Below, in pieces: positions 18,290 to 26,177 of a DNA stretch of 64,000 nt. Position numbers and translations under genes: made by a program. The notes under the pieces are model-generated. The model was not told where the DNA came from, did no database searches, and saw only the letters and a list, made by a program, of their open reading frames with translations. The stretch covers positions 1 to 64,000 of the forward strand of contig JBLHPE010000002.1 in NCBI GenBank assembly GCA_047624005.1, written 5' to 3'. Within the stretch, counting starts at the first letter, position 1; each line of letters opens with the position of its first letter. This DNA is from Ascidiaceihabitans sp047624005. Its GTDB lineage: Bacteria; Pseudomonadota; Alphaproteobacteria; Rhodobacterales; Rhodobacteraceae.

Positions 18290-18733
18290 TTAAGCGTCAG
18301 TATCAATCCACAATGTGACGGGACCATCGTTGGTCAAAGACACCTGCATGTCTTCCCCAAATTCCCCTGTTTCGGTTGGAATTTCCAACGTCTGTAACGC
18401 GTCGGTAAAACGTCGGTATAACGTATGTGCGATGTCGGGTTTGGCCGCCCCCGAAAAACCGGGGCGGTTGCCGCGTGACGTGTCCGCCCCCAAGGTGAAT
18501 TGACTGACAACCAAGGCGCTTCCACCTGATTGCAGCAACGACAAGTTCATCTTGCCGGCCGTATCGCTGAAAATACGCAGCTTTGCGATTTTCTGCGCAA
18601 GGGCGTCAGCAGTCGCGTCATTATCGTCGGGCATCGCGCAGACAAGGATTAACGCACCAGCCCCACATTGGCTGATAACGCTGCCATCAACTGAAACACG
18701 GGCCTCGGTCACACGCTGGATCAATGCTCGCAT
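18290..18733 (-). CDS. dtd: D-aminoacyl-tRNA deacylase
   Basis: 147 aa, the normal family length. MRALIQRV opens the protein. The active-site motif SQFTL is present, as is the C-terminal NDGPVT, which matches the cross-subunit Gly-cisPro motif of DTD. The enzyme hydrolyses D-aminoacyl-tRNA, including glycyl-tRNA(Ala), to protect translation. Its start overlaps the stop of the upstream nitroreductase gene by one base, so it is the last gene of the long minus-strand run. Confidence 0.95.
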   Translation of the reverse strand: MRALIQRVTEARVSVDGSVISQCGAGALILVCAMPDDNDATADALAQKIAKLRIFSDTAGKMNLSLLQSGGSALVVSQFTLGADTSRGNRPGFSGAAKPDIAHTLYRRFTDALQTLEIPTETGEFGEDMQVSLTNDGPVTLWIDTDA

Positions 18734-19404
18734 CAGGTTTTCCAGTCGATGACGTTGGCTGGAGTCTCTCGTTCAGTGCGAAAGCTGTTGGCGGGGTGAT
18801 CGTTGTCTGCATAGCCAAACGAGATGGCACATAGGACGAGCCTGTCGTCGGGCAATTCAAAGTGATCGCGGACCATCGGTGCGTGGGCTGCGACAGCGGC
18901 CTGCGCGATGCTTGCGACGCCTTTGGCGGCTGCGGCTAACGTGAAGGCGGTAACAAAGCCACCGCAATCCATTGCGCCATATGGCCCCAATTCAGAGGGG
19001 CTGGTGACAATGGCGACGTGAGGGGCGCCAAACAGCCGATAGTTCTCCATCATTTGCTTGGCAGAGGCAGCGTGGTCGCCTTTGGTCACGCCAACGGCCC
19101 CGTACAATTGGAGGCCACAAGTGCGCCTACGGTCCTTGTAAATGCCAGTGTAACTGCTGGGCCAGTCCATGTCTGGCTTGGGCGGATTGGACAGCGCATG
19201 GGTGAATATCGCGTCGCGAAACCTGTCCGTTGCATCTCCTGATGTGATGGTCAGTTGCCAAGGCTGTGCATTGCACCATGACGGGACCTTTTGCGCGGCT
19301 TGGACGATGTCATTCACTGTGTCTTGCGCGACGGCGTCCGGCAAGAAAGCGCGGCATGAGTAACGTGCTGACAGGATTGCGTTCAATGTTTCGAATTGGG
19401 TCAT
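18733..19404 (-). CDS. nitroreductase family protein
   Basis: 223 aa. FMN-dependent nitroreductase fold: the N-terminal SARYSCRAF phosphate-binding segment, the QKVPSWCNAQPW motif, and the C-terminal ALCAISFGYAD. Such flavoproteins reduce nitroaromatics, quinones or similar acceptors with NAD(P)H; the substrate is unknown. Its start shares a base with the stop of the zinc-ribbon gene, which places it in the same transcript. Confidence 0.85.
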   Translation of the reverse strand: MTQFETLNAILSARYSCRAFLPDAVAQDTVNDIVQAAQKVPSWCNAQPWQLTITSGDATDRFRDAIFTHALSNPPKPDMDWPSSYTGIYKDRRRTCGLQLYGAVGVTKGDHAASAKQMMENYRLFGAPHVAIVTSPSELGPYGAMDCGGFVTAFTLAAAAKGVASIAQAAVAAHAPMVRDHFELPDDRLVLCAISFGYADNDHPANSFRTERETPANVIDWKT

Positions 19405-20528
19405 TAGTTTGCAGCCTCGTTTAACGCAATGCCGTACCCTATGGCTGCGGCGATAAGCAGGCCAACTACGACTGCGATGGTGATCTTTATGGCCGAGTAG
19501 GGGCGTTCGCCCTGAACCCGCCCTGTGCGTCCGTTGACGACGAAGCGGTAGGTTTTGCCACGGTATTTGTATGCGGCAAGCCAGACCGGCAACAGGACGT
19601 GTTTGAAGGTGACCGCGCCCAGTTTGGTATCGAGTTGGTGAATGCGCTGGCGATCGCCGCCGATGTCGAATTTCACGTCGCGTTCGATCACGCGGTCCAT
19701 ATAGGCGCGGGCTTCGGCAAAACCGTCTTGGAGTTCGACGCTGTAGCCCTCGGCCCGAAATCCAGCAAGGTATTCAGGGCTGTAGGGTTCCATTGCGGAT
19801 AGATCCCACGGCTCAAGCGCGTCGGTGAATTTCTTTGGCAGCGAGGTCGATGCGAGGACAAGCACGTCATCAAAGAAGCGGGCAACGCGGCCACGTGCCC
19901 CTTGCCAACGCACTTTGGGAACCTGCACTTGTTGCCGTTTTCCATCACGCATGACTGTGCGTGTTTCATAGTAAACTGTGCCGCGTTCGCCAGTGTATTG
20001 AGATTTCGTGTCGGCATCAAAGGTCCAATAGGGAACATAAATCCCCTGCATTTTCCGACCCTTACGGGCATATTCTTTCAAGCCATTAGGGGCGAACCAT
20101 AAGCCACCCAACCAACTGGTCATTGCGCCACGTGCCGTACTTTCATCCAAGGCGAAAGGCAGCAAACCGCGTGGTTTGATGTGGCGATGTGTGCCTGTGT
20201 CTATCACGACGGGCGTCGCGCAAAACGGGCATTCATCGGCGTGGGTGCTTTCGCCCAGTTCGACCTGTGCCGCACAATTTGGGCATTTGGAGACGCGGGT
20301 CTCTTCAATATCGGCTTGGGGTAATTCTGCCTCAAGGGCGCGTCGAAAATCAAGTTCGCGGATTGGATGCTGGCGGCCTGAGCTTTCAGAGATTTGGTCG
20401 GTATTGCCGCAGTGATCGCAGGTTAGCGTTTGTTCTGCAGGATCATAACGGAAATCCGATCCGCAATTGTCGCAGGGAAAGCGATGTTCGCGCACAGGTG
20501 CTGGCGGTGGTGTGTCAAAGTCGTTCAT
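19404..20528 (-). CDS. zinc-ribbon protein with C-terminal membrane anchor
   Basis: 374 aa. Two four-cysteine zinc ribbons: C19/C22 with C37/C40, and C82/C85 with C100/C103. A middle region rich in Trp and Tyr follows (YVPYWTFDADTKSQYTGERG), and one C-terminal membrane helix at about 350-370. Homologues are sometimes labelled TFIIB-type zinc finger or primosomal N'-like; nothing helicase-like is present. It lies 63 bases downstream of the SPFH gene and is plausibly its partner. The molecular role is unknown. Confidence 0.75.
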   Translation of the reverse strand: MNDFDTPPPAPVREHRFPCDNCGSDFRYDPAEQTLTCDHCGNTDQISESSGRQHPIRELDFRRALEAELPQADIEETRVSKCPNCAAQVELGESTHADECPFCATPVVIDTGTHRHIKPRGLLPFALDESTARGAMTSWLGGLWFAPNGLKEYARKGRKMQGIYVPYWTFDADTKSQYTGERGTVYYETRTVMRDGKRQQVQVPKVRWQGARGRVARFFDDVLVLASTSLPKKFTDALEPWDLSAMEPYSPEYLAGFRAEGYSVELQDGFAEARAYMDRVIERDVKFDIGGDRQRIHQLDTKLGAVTFKHVLLPVWLAAYKYRGKTYRFVVNGRTGRVQGERPYSAIKITIAVVVGLLIAAAIGYGIALNEAAN

Positions 20529-20591
20529 ATCGTGGGCACCCTAGCAAGAGGTGCGCGGCGAAATACTGCGCCACGCTGTTTTTTTGTTAGA

Positions 20592-21695
20592 TTATGCGCC
20601 GGGTGGGGGCGGTGGCAGGATGGTAAAGAGCTGTGCCAGTTCGCGCACGTCTTCTGCTTTTTGCCATCCGTCTTGACCGGCAGTCCAAACGTATGTTTCG
20701 CGCGCCAATGCGCCGTCTGTGGCCTTACGACCCATAGCCGCTTTGGAGAATGGACCAGTGGTTTCGCCGTTCACCGCGATGTGCCAAACATGTTCAACTG
20801 GCGGCGGTGGTGGTGCCACAGTGGCAGGTTTTGCAGCAGCGGGTTGTGCACCCCATGGACCTGCTGCGGCAGCCATTTGCATGCCCATACCTGCGCCAAT
20901 ACCTGTTTGCAGTGCGCCTGCACCGGCACCGTCACGGCCCATCGCTTCGGCTGTTTGGAATTGCATGTATTCATTAAGGTTGCCGATGACACCCATCGAC
21001 GACCGCTTGTCCATCACTTCCTCAACCGCTGGAGGTAAGCTGATGTTTTCAATGTAAAGTTCTGGAAGCGCAAGGCCATAATCAGCAAGCTGCGCTTCGA
21101 TTTCTTTAGCAACCAATTTACCCAGTTCACGGGTGTTTGCCGCCATATCGAGAACCGGAATGCCAGAGCGTGCTACAGTGCGCGAGAACTCTTGGACGAT
21201 GATGTTGCGGATTTGGAAGCTAATCTCGTCCATCGTGAATTCGCCGTCTGTGCCCACGATCTCGGTCAGGAACTTTGCAGGGTCCACAACACGGACGGAA
21301 TAGGTGCCAAATGCACGTAAACGTACCGGTCCAAATTCTGGATCGCGGCAGATGATCGGATTTTTAGTGCCCCATTTCAGGTTGTTGAAACGGGTGGTGT
21401 TGACGTAATAAATCTCTGATTTGAATGGGCTTTTAAAACCGTGATCCCAATGCTGCAGCGTTGTCATCAACGGCATGTTGTTGGTTTCAAGCATATAGAG
21501 GCCGGGTGTGAAGACGTCAGCCAACTGACCCTCGTGGATGAACACGGCGGCTTGGCCCTCGCGTACGGTCAACTTGGCACCGTACTTGATCTCGTGCCCC
21601 TCGCGCTGGAAACGTGACACCATTGTGTCGCGGGTGTCATCGACCCAATGGATGACGTCGATGAATTCACCGGTCAGAAAATCGAAAATACCCAT
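20592..21695 (-). CDS. SPFH-domain protein with C-terminal GYF_2-like domain
   Basis: 367 aa. Residues about 40-250 form a band-7/SPFH domain of the virion-core/YdjI type (VREGQAAVFIHEGQL, LPELYIENISLPPAVEEVMDKR). A Gly/Ala/Met-rich linker and a poly-Pro run (about 295-302) lead to a C-terminal GYF_2-like module (WHIAVNGETTGPFS, TYVWTAGQDGWQKAEDV). SPFH proteins build membrane-associated oligomeric scaffolds, and GYF-like modules bind proline-rich peptides. It probably organises the membrane module encoded around it. No membrane helix is evident, so membrane contact would be peripheral. Confidence 0.85.
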   Translation of the reverse strand: MGIFDFLTGEFIDVIHWVDDTRDTMVSRFQREGHEIKYGAKLTVREGQAAVFIHEGQLADVFTPGLYMLETNNMPLMTTLQHWDHGFKSPFKSEIYYVNTTRFNNLKWGTKNPIICRDPEFGPVRLRAFGTYSVRVVDPAKFLTEIVGTDGEFTMDEISFQIRNIIVQEFSRTVARSGIPVLDMAANTRELGKLVAKEIEAQLADYGLALPELYIENISLPPAVEEVMDKRSSMGVIGNLNEYMQFQTAEAMGRDGAGAGALQTGIGAGMGMQMAAAAGPWGAQPAAAKPATVAPPPPPVEHVWHIAVNGETTGPFSKAAMGRKATDGALARETYVWTAGQDGWQKAEDVRELAQLFTILPPPPPGA

Positions 21696-21807
21696 AAGTT
21701 AGGTCTCCTTAGTTGAGGGCTAAAACGGCACCAAAAGCAGTGTCGGTATAACGTCGGTATTGTGTCAGTATTTCGTAGGTGCGCAGCACAGATATTTTAA
21801 TGTTGTC

Positions 21808-22773
21808 TCAGGCTGGCCCTGACAAAAATTCAGTGGTGATCGTGCGGATGATCGGCTTGGCCTCGGGCAAGGTCATGCCCGCCTTCAGTCGTGGATCATA
21901 CAGCATCTTAAGTAAAAGTTCGTCGTGTGTTGTCAGCAATGCAAATTCGTCGTCATCGTTAAAGATTGATGGACGGGCGCTTGGGCTGTCATTGGCCAAA
22001 CCCATCGCTTGCGCCAATTCTTCGTGAATACAGGCAAGGCGCAACAGGTCGGGGTTTTCGGCGCGGATCACGGCAACGGCGGCGGTATAGACACTGCTGT
22101 CAGTGCCCGCAGAATAGGCGGCGACGGCGCAATAGATATCGTCGGACAAGGTGCGCAGGCTGGAAAGGTTTGCATTCTCGACACCGGGCAGGCGACCAAC
22201 CATTTCGTCGATGACGTCTTCGCGGTCATCCTCGCCAACGAACAAAACGTAGAAATTTGGTGGGCCTCCAACTGAAACAGGGTGGCCTGTGGCTTTGGTC
22301 AAACGGGCTGCGTATTTTGCAACATCAGCGCTATCTTTGCGACGTTGTGATCTGGGGACGGACGCCCCGAATTCGATGGCAAAGCGGATGGGTTGGTTCC
22401 AACGACGCAATTTTCCAGAGACCCCTTGGGGCAATCTGGCGGTCGAATATTCGTTGAAAAAGGTAATCTGTTCAAAGTTACGCGCAAGCATTTCAGACGT
22501 GAACGGTGTGTCCGGCCCACCACCATCCTGACGTAGCAAACCGCTGGTCAATTGCGTCGATTGGACCGTGCGCAAATAGCTGCGAAATTGGGCGCTTTCC
22601 TCGGATGTGGCTTGGGCCACTTTGATGACTGGTGCGGGTCTTGTAATGACTGGTCTGGATTGTGGTGTCAGGACGGGAGTGACGGGCGAGATAAGATCGC
22701 ATGCGGCAAGCGCACCCAAACAGCAGAGTGCTGAAAGGGCGCGTGTCGCATTAATCCAAGTCCCGCCTACCAC
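21808..22773 (-). CDS. DUF2927 lipoprotein
   Basis: 321 aa from a GTG start 6 bases after the telA stop. The signal peptide ends in a lipobox (LGALAAC). The mature part matches the DUF2927 pattern: IRFAIEFGASVP, then CIHEELAQAMGLANDSPSARPSIFNDDDEFA and a C-terminal LTTHDELLLKMLYDP. The HEE-type segment looks like a metallopeptidase motif (HExxQ), and a degenerate metalloprotease origin is my inference. Expected to be a periplasmic lipoprotein. It is wedged between TelA and the SPFH gene in the TerC/TelA run. Confidence 0.8.
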   Translation of the reverse strand: MVGGTWINATRALSALCCLGALAACDLISPVTPVLTPQSRPVITRPAPVIKVAQATSEESAQFRSYLRTVQSTQLTSGLLRQDGGGPDTPFTSEMLARNFEQITFFNEYSTARLPQGVSGKLRRWNQPIRFAIEFGASVPRSQRRKDSADVAKYAARLTKATGHPVSVGGPPNFYVLFVGEDDREDVIDEMVGRLPGVENANLSSLRTLSDDIYCAVAAYSAGTDSSVYTAAVAVIRAENPDLLRLACIHEELAQAMGLANDSPSARPSIFNDDDEFALLTTHDELLLKMLYDPRLKAGMTLPEAKPIIRTITTEFLSGPA

Positions 22774-22779
22774 CAGTTC

Positions 22780-23976
22780 TTAGCTTTTAACTGCATTGGC
22801 AATTGTGTCGCCAACACCGTCTTTGCGGGCTTTAGCCGAGGCCAGTGTATCGCGCAAATCGGCTTCCATTTTCTTCAGATCGACTTCGGCTGCAGCGCGT
22901 TTTGCTTTGCCTTCATCCGCGATTTGAAGCGATTCTTCGATCGTGCCAATCAGATCGGCATTTGCCTGCTTGACCGCTTCGATATCAAAGACACCACGTT
23001 CCATTTCTTCGCGAATGATCTTGTTCGAGGACCGTAGGTTTGCCGCGTTGGATGTCAGCAATTCGTTGGTCAAATCGTTGGCAGCCCGTACTGCTTTTGC
23101 TGCTTCTGCAGAGCGTTGGATTGTTACGGCCTGTGCCAATTGTGTTTCCCACAGTGGAACTGTGTTGACCAAAGTTGAATTGATCTTGGTGACCAATGAT
23201 TTGTCATTTTCCTGCACCAAACGAATGGATGGCAAGGACTGCATTGTCACCTGACGCGTCAGTTTCAGATCGTGAACACGGCGTTCCAAATCGTCACGGG
23301 CAGCGCGGATGTCGCGCAATTCTTGGGCGACCATAACCTGATCGTCTTCTTTGGCTTTGTCGACATCGGTCACCTTCTTAGGGATAACCTTGTTGTCCAA
23401 CTCTGCCAGCTTTTCCGTACCAGCAGCGATATACAGCGCCAGTTCGTCATAGAAATCGAGTGTCTTTTCATAAAGCATATCAAGCGATTTGATGTCTTTA
23501 AGCAGCGTGTGTTCGTGGCTTAGCAAATCGTCAGTAACTTTGTCGATTTGGCCTTGGACGGTTTCGAACTTGGCTGTGAATTTCGCAAATGGGGCTGCGC
23601 GACCGATCAGTTTTTCCCACCAGCTGCGATCCCGACGTACGTCGAGTTCAGAGACTGAGAAGCCGCGAATAGTGGTCACGATATTGCGCAACGAATCGCC
23701 AGCAGGGCCCACATCCTTGTTGCGCACATCAGCAAGCATCGCTTGCGAGATCACTTGCAATTCGGCTTGGGCGGCAGACCCGAAGGACACGATGGAATTC
23801 GTGCTGTCCATGTCGATCTCGTCCATGCGTTTGCGAATTTCCGCGCTGACCGGTGCGTCGGCGTCGGCCAAAACGACAACGGCGTTTGCTTCAACAGGTT
23901 CGCGTAGGGCGATCGATGTGACCTCTTCGATGGCGGCCAATGATTTTTCGGCCTGTAGACGTGTGTTCTCAGACAT
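22780..23976 (-). CDS. telA: toxic anion resistance protein TelA
   Basis: 398 aa, typical TelA/KlaA length, largely alpha-helical. Family segments include RDRSWWEKLIGRAAPFAKF, TLLKDIKSLDMLYEKTLDFYDEL and a C-terminal EEMERGVFDIEAVKQAN. TelA homologues were named from plasmid tellurite-resistance loci; the biochemistry is unresolved, and they recur with TerC and XpaC in presumed membrane-stress systems. It is cytoplasmic with no signal peptide. It follows the XpaC-like gene by 14 bases and precedes the DUF2927 lipoprotein by 6 bases. Confidence 0.92.
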   Translation of the reverse strand: MSENTRLQAEKSLAAIEEVTSIALREPVEANAVVVLADADAPVSAEIRKRMDEIDMDSTNSIVSFGSAAQAELQVISQAMLADVRNKDVGPAGDSLRNIVTTIRGFSVSELDVRRDRSWWEKLIGRAAPFAKFTAKFETVQGQIDKVTDDLLSHEHTLLKDIKSLDMLYEKTLDFYDELALYIAAGTEKLAELDNKVIPKKVTDVDKAKEDDQVMVAQELRDIRAARDDLERRVHDLKLTRQVTMQSLPSIRLVQENDKSLVTKINSTLVNTVPLWETQLAQAVTIQRSAEAAKAVRAANDLTNELLTSNAANLRSSNKIIREEMERGVFDIEAVKQANADLIGTIEESLQIADEGKAKRAAAEVDLKKMEADLRDTLASAKARKDGVGDTIANAVKS

Positions 23977-23990
23977 AGGTAGTCCTCTCG

Positions 23991-24905
23991 TTATATTTTA
24001 TTGGCGTTGTCGATGGCACGGTCAAGGACCACACCTTCTTGCTGCAGGCGATCGCGCAGCACGTCGATTTCAATGTTAAGATCGCTGCGGTCATCCAGCA
24101 GCAATTTGGCGGTACGGGCATCGAAGCCTTTGCTAAGGTCTTTCAGCAAAGCGGCGTAATCGGTGCGCGCCTTTTCGTCTTTGGTGCGGCTATAGATGTC
24201 CGCGAATTTCGCTGTCGCATCACGTGCGCCCATTAGGTAGACGCCCAGATACTTGCGGGCTGCTGTCAGATCACGCGGGTCTTCTTCAACCGTGCGGATC
24301 AGGTCGCGTGCCTTGTCTTGGAAGGCGTTGAGCTTCAGTTCCATTTTGCGATCACCTGAGCGCAGCATGGCGTCGGACATTTCGCCCAAGTATTTCTCGG
24401 CCTTATCGACGACACTGGCAACGCGGTCTTGTTGGTGCGTGTCTATGCCTTCCATGCCTTTGGATTTTAACGGATCGATACCGAAGGCAGCAATGTGCAG
24501 GCCAGCGGCTGCAATGCCGTAAAGGAGTGGCGCAACAAGGCCAGGTTCAGAACGGTAGGCGGCAAAGGCGATGCCAACCCCTGTGAGTACGCTCGAGATC
24601 ATCTTGCGGGGTAGGGCGGGGCGACGTGCAACTTTACGGGCATTGAATTCCGCTTCCGCCGTTAGTCCGCCACGCAACAACCATGCGGCCAAAGTCAGCA
24701 TCGCGGTAGAGATCAGGGCAACTGTCAGCGCAATGGCCCCGTCGTTCAGTGCCATAAACACCATTGGAATTGCGGGGATGAACAACACGTTTGATCGCGC
24801 GCCAACAGGATCAACACGGGCCTTCGCGTAGGCACCGTCGGATGTTGATTCATTGTCAGCGTCAGTTCCGTCAGAGCTGAACTTGCCACCAAATTTCTGC
24901 GCCAT
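23991..24905 (-). CDS. XpaC-like (5-bromo-4-chloroindolyl phosphate hydrolysis family) membrane protein
   Basis: 304 aa. Two hydrophobic pairs in the N-terminal half (about 37-72 and 105-140) are followed by a helical cytoplasmic domain (residues about 150-300) with repeated charged helices. The pattern matches XpaC, which is regularly the direct neighbour of TelA. The name comes from an old phosphatase screen; a real hydrolase activity is doubtful. The start follows the stop of a 29-aa membrane microprotein by 3 bases, so translation is probably coupled. Confidence 0.8.
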   Translation of the reverse strand: MAQKFGGKFSSDGTDADNESTSDGAYAKARVDPVGARSNVLFIPAIPMVFMALNDGAIALTVALISTAMLTLAAWLLRGGLTAEAEFNARKVARRPALPRKMISSVLTGVGIAFAAYRSEPGLVAPLLYGIAAAGLHIAAFGIDPLKSKGMEGIDTHQQDRVASVVDKAEKYLGEMSDAMLRSGDRKMELKLNAFQDKARDLIRTVEEDPRDLTAARKYLGVYLMGARDATAKFADIYSRTKDEKARTDYAALLKDLSKGFDARTAKLLLDDRSDLNIEIDVLRDRLQQEGVVLDRAIDNANKI

Positions 24906-24908
24906 GTT

Positions 24909-24998
24909 TTATAGGCCTCCGAGCCAGCCGGTGGTCACACCAAACATCAACACAATCAGTGCAGCGTAGGCGATCTTTTGAAACGATTTCGGTCCCAT
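24909..24998 (-). CDS. 29-aa single-span membrane microprotein
   Basis: A short reading frame of 29 codons plus TAA. It encodes MGPKSFQK, then one hydrophobic helix (IAYAALIVLMFGVTTGW), then LGGL. A strong Shine-Dalgarno sequence (AAGGGGGACAT) sits directly before the ATG, and the stop lies 3 bases before the XpaC-like start. The basic N-terminus predicts an N-in orientation. The tight packing and good RBS support a real gene that standard gene callers would miss. It may be a subunit or regulator of the TerC/TelA membrane module. Confidence 0.65.
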   Translation of the reverse strand: MGPKSFQKIAYAALIVLMFGVTTGWLGGL

Positions 24999-25055
24999 AT
25001 GTCCCCCTTGGACAGGATTTAATAACGATACGGTTTTTATCAATGCAATGCCAGT

Positions 25056-25886
25056 TTAACGCTTTTGGCCCGTGCGACGTTCTGCATTCAGCTTGCGTGA
25101 GTAGCCTGATTGAATGACTTCAACCGCGACCAATACCAGTACCGAGAAGTAGAAGGTTGTTTTGGACATTGGGATCACTTCGTAACCGAAGAACCGTAGG
25201 GCCAATGCATTGTCGTGCATCGCGTGTGCAGCTGCTTGGCCCGCTTCGCCGATAAGGACGACGCCGACGATCAGTAGGATGAATAGGCCAAGGACCTCGT
25301 ACATGCGGTTTGCCTCGAGAAAGCGCGTAACACCGTCGGCAAGGACAAGCATTGCAAGACCGGACAGGATGATCGCGGTGGCGAGGATCGGGAAGACGTC
25401 GGTGATGGCAAGGGCGGACAGGACCGAGTCGAACGAGAAGATCAGGTTCATAATCACAATCATAACAACGACTTGTTTCGCGGATTTGCCAGATTTGTGT
25501 TCCACATCGGTATCAAGGTGTTCGATGGACAGCATGTGACCGATTTCTTTCACCGCTGTGTACATGATGAAAATACCGCCCACGATAAAAACGCAGGTGG
25601 CAAAGTTGATGCCGCCGGTGATGATGCCTTCCCATTCAAAGACATAGAAGGGTTCGGCCATCGCATCGATCAATCGGATCATAACGAACAGCAAAACAAC
25701 CCGTAAGGCGACAGCAATAATGATCCCCCAACGACGCACGGTGGCTTGGAGCGCAACAGGTGCACGTTGGCTTTCGATGCTGATATAAAGCAAGTTATCA
25801 AAGCCTAAAACGGCCTGCAAAAAGCAAAGCATCAGCAAATTGCCAATATTTTCGAGTGTCATTAGATCAGTCATAGCAATCCCCAT
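25056..25886 (-). CDS. TerC family integral membrane protein
   Basis: 276 aa, or 272 if the internal Met at residue 5 is used. Seven or so membrane helices with the family acidic motifs GFDNLLYISIE in the first helix and NLIFSFDSVLSALA in the middle, which probably bind metal within the membrane. TerC proteins are linked to tellurite resistance and, in better-studied cases, to manganese export during metal loading of secreted proteins. It is the first gene of the minus-strand run and probably sets its promoter. Confidence 0.9.
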   Translation of the reverse strand: MGIAMTDLMTLENIGNLLMLCFLQAVLGFDNLLYISIESQRAPVALQATVRRWGIIIAVALRVVLLFVMIRLIDAMAEPFYVFEWEGIITGGINFATCVFIVGGIFIMYTAVKEIGHMLSIEHLDTDVEHKSGKSAKQVVVMIVIMNLIFSFDSVLSALAITDVFPILATAIILSGLAMLVLADGVTRFLEANRMYEVLGLFILLIVGVVLIGEAGQAAAHAMHDNALALRFFGYEVIPMSKTTFYFSVLVLVAVEVIQSGYSRKLNAERRTGQKR

Positions 25887-25988
25887 GCGTCAATCACGCG
25901 CCAATTTTGACGCCTTTTAGCGCATAAGGTGGGTTTGTAACAATTGCTAAGCTGAACCTTTAGGGGGAAATTACGTTATTTCGCCCCT

Positions 25989-26177
25989 TTAGCGCTTGTT
26001 TGGACCTTTGGGTTTGCCAAATGACTTACCAGTTGGCCTGCCTGATGGCTTGCCTGCGGATGGACCACTTGGGCGACCAAATGTCTTTCCCGCTGGTTTA
26101 CCGGTTGGCTTTCCTGTCGGTCTTCCACCTGGTTTGCCTGTTGGACGCCCTGTAGATTTTCCGAAATTCTTACCGTC
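25989..26177 (-). repeat. GKP/GRP low-complexity repeat encoding the RluB tail
   Basis: The 3' end of rluB encodes a run of tetra- and pentapeptide units of the type GRPTG, GKPTG and GKPSG. On the DNA level the units are near-repeats of about 12 bases, prone to slippage, so tail length may vary between strains. Confidence 0.75.
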
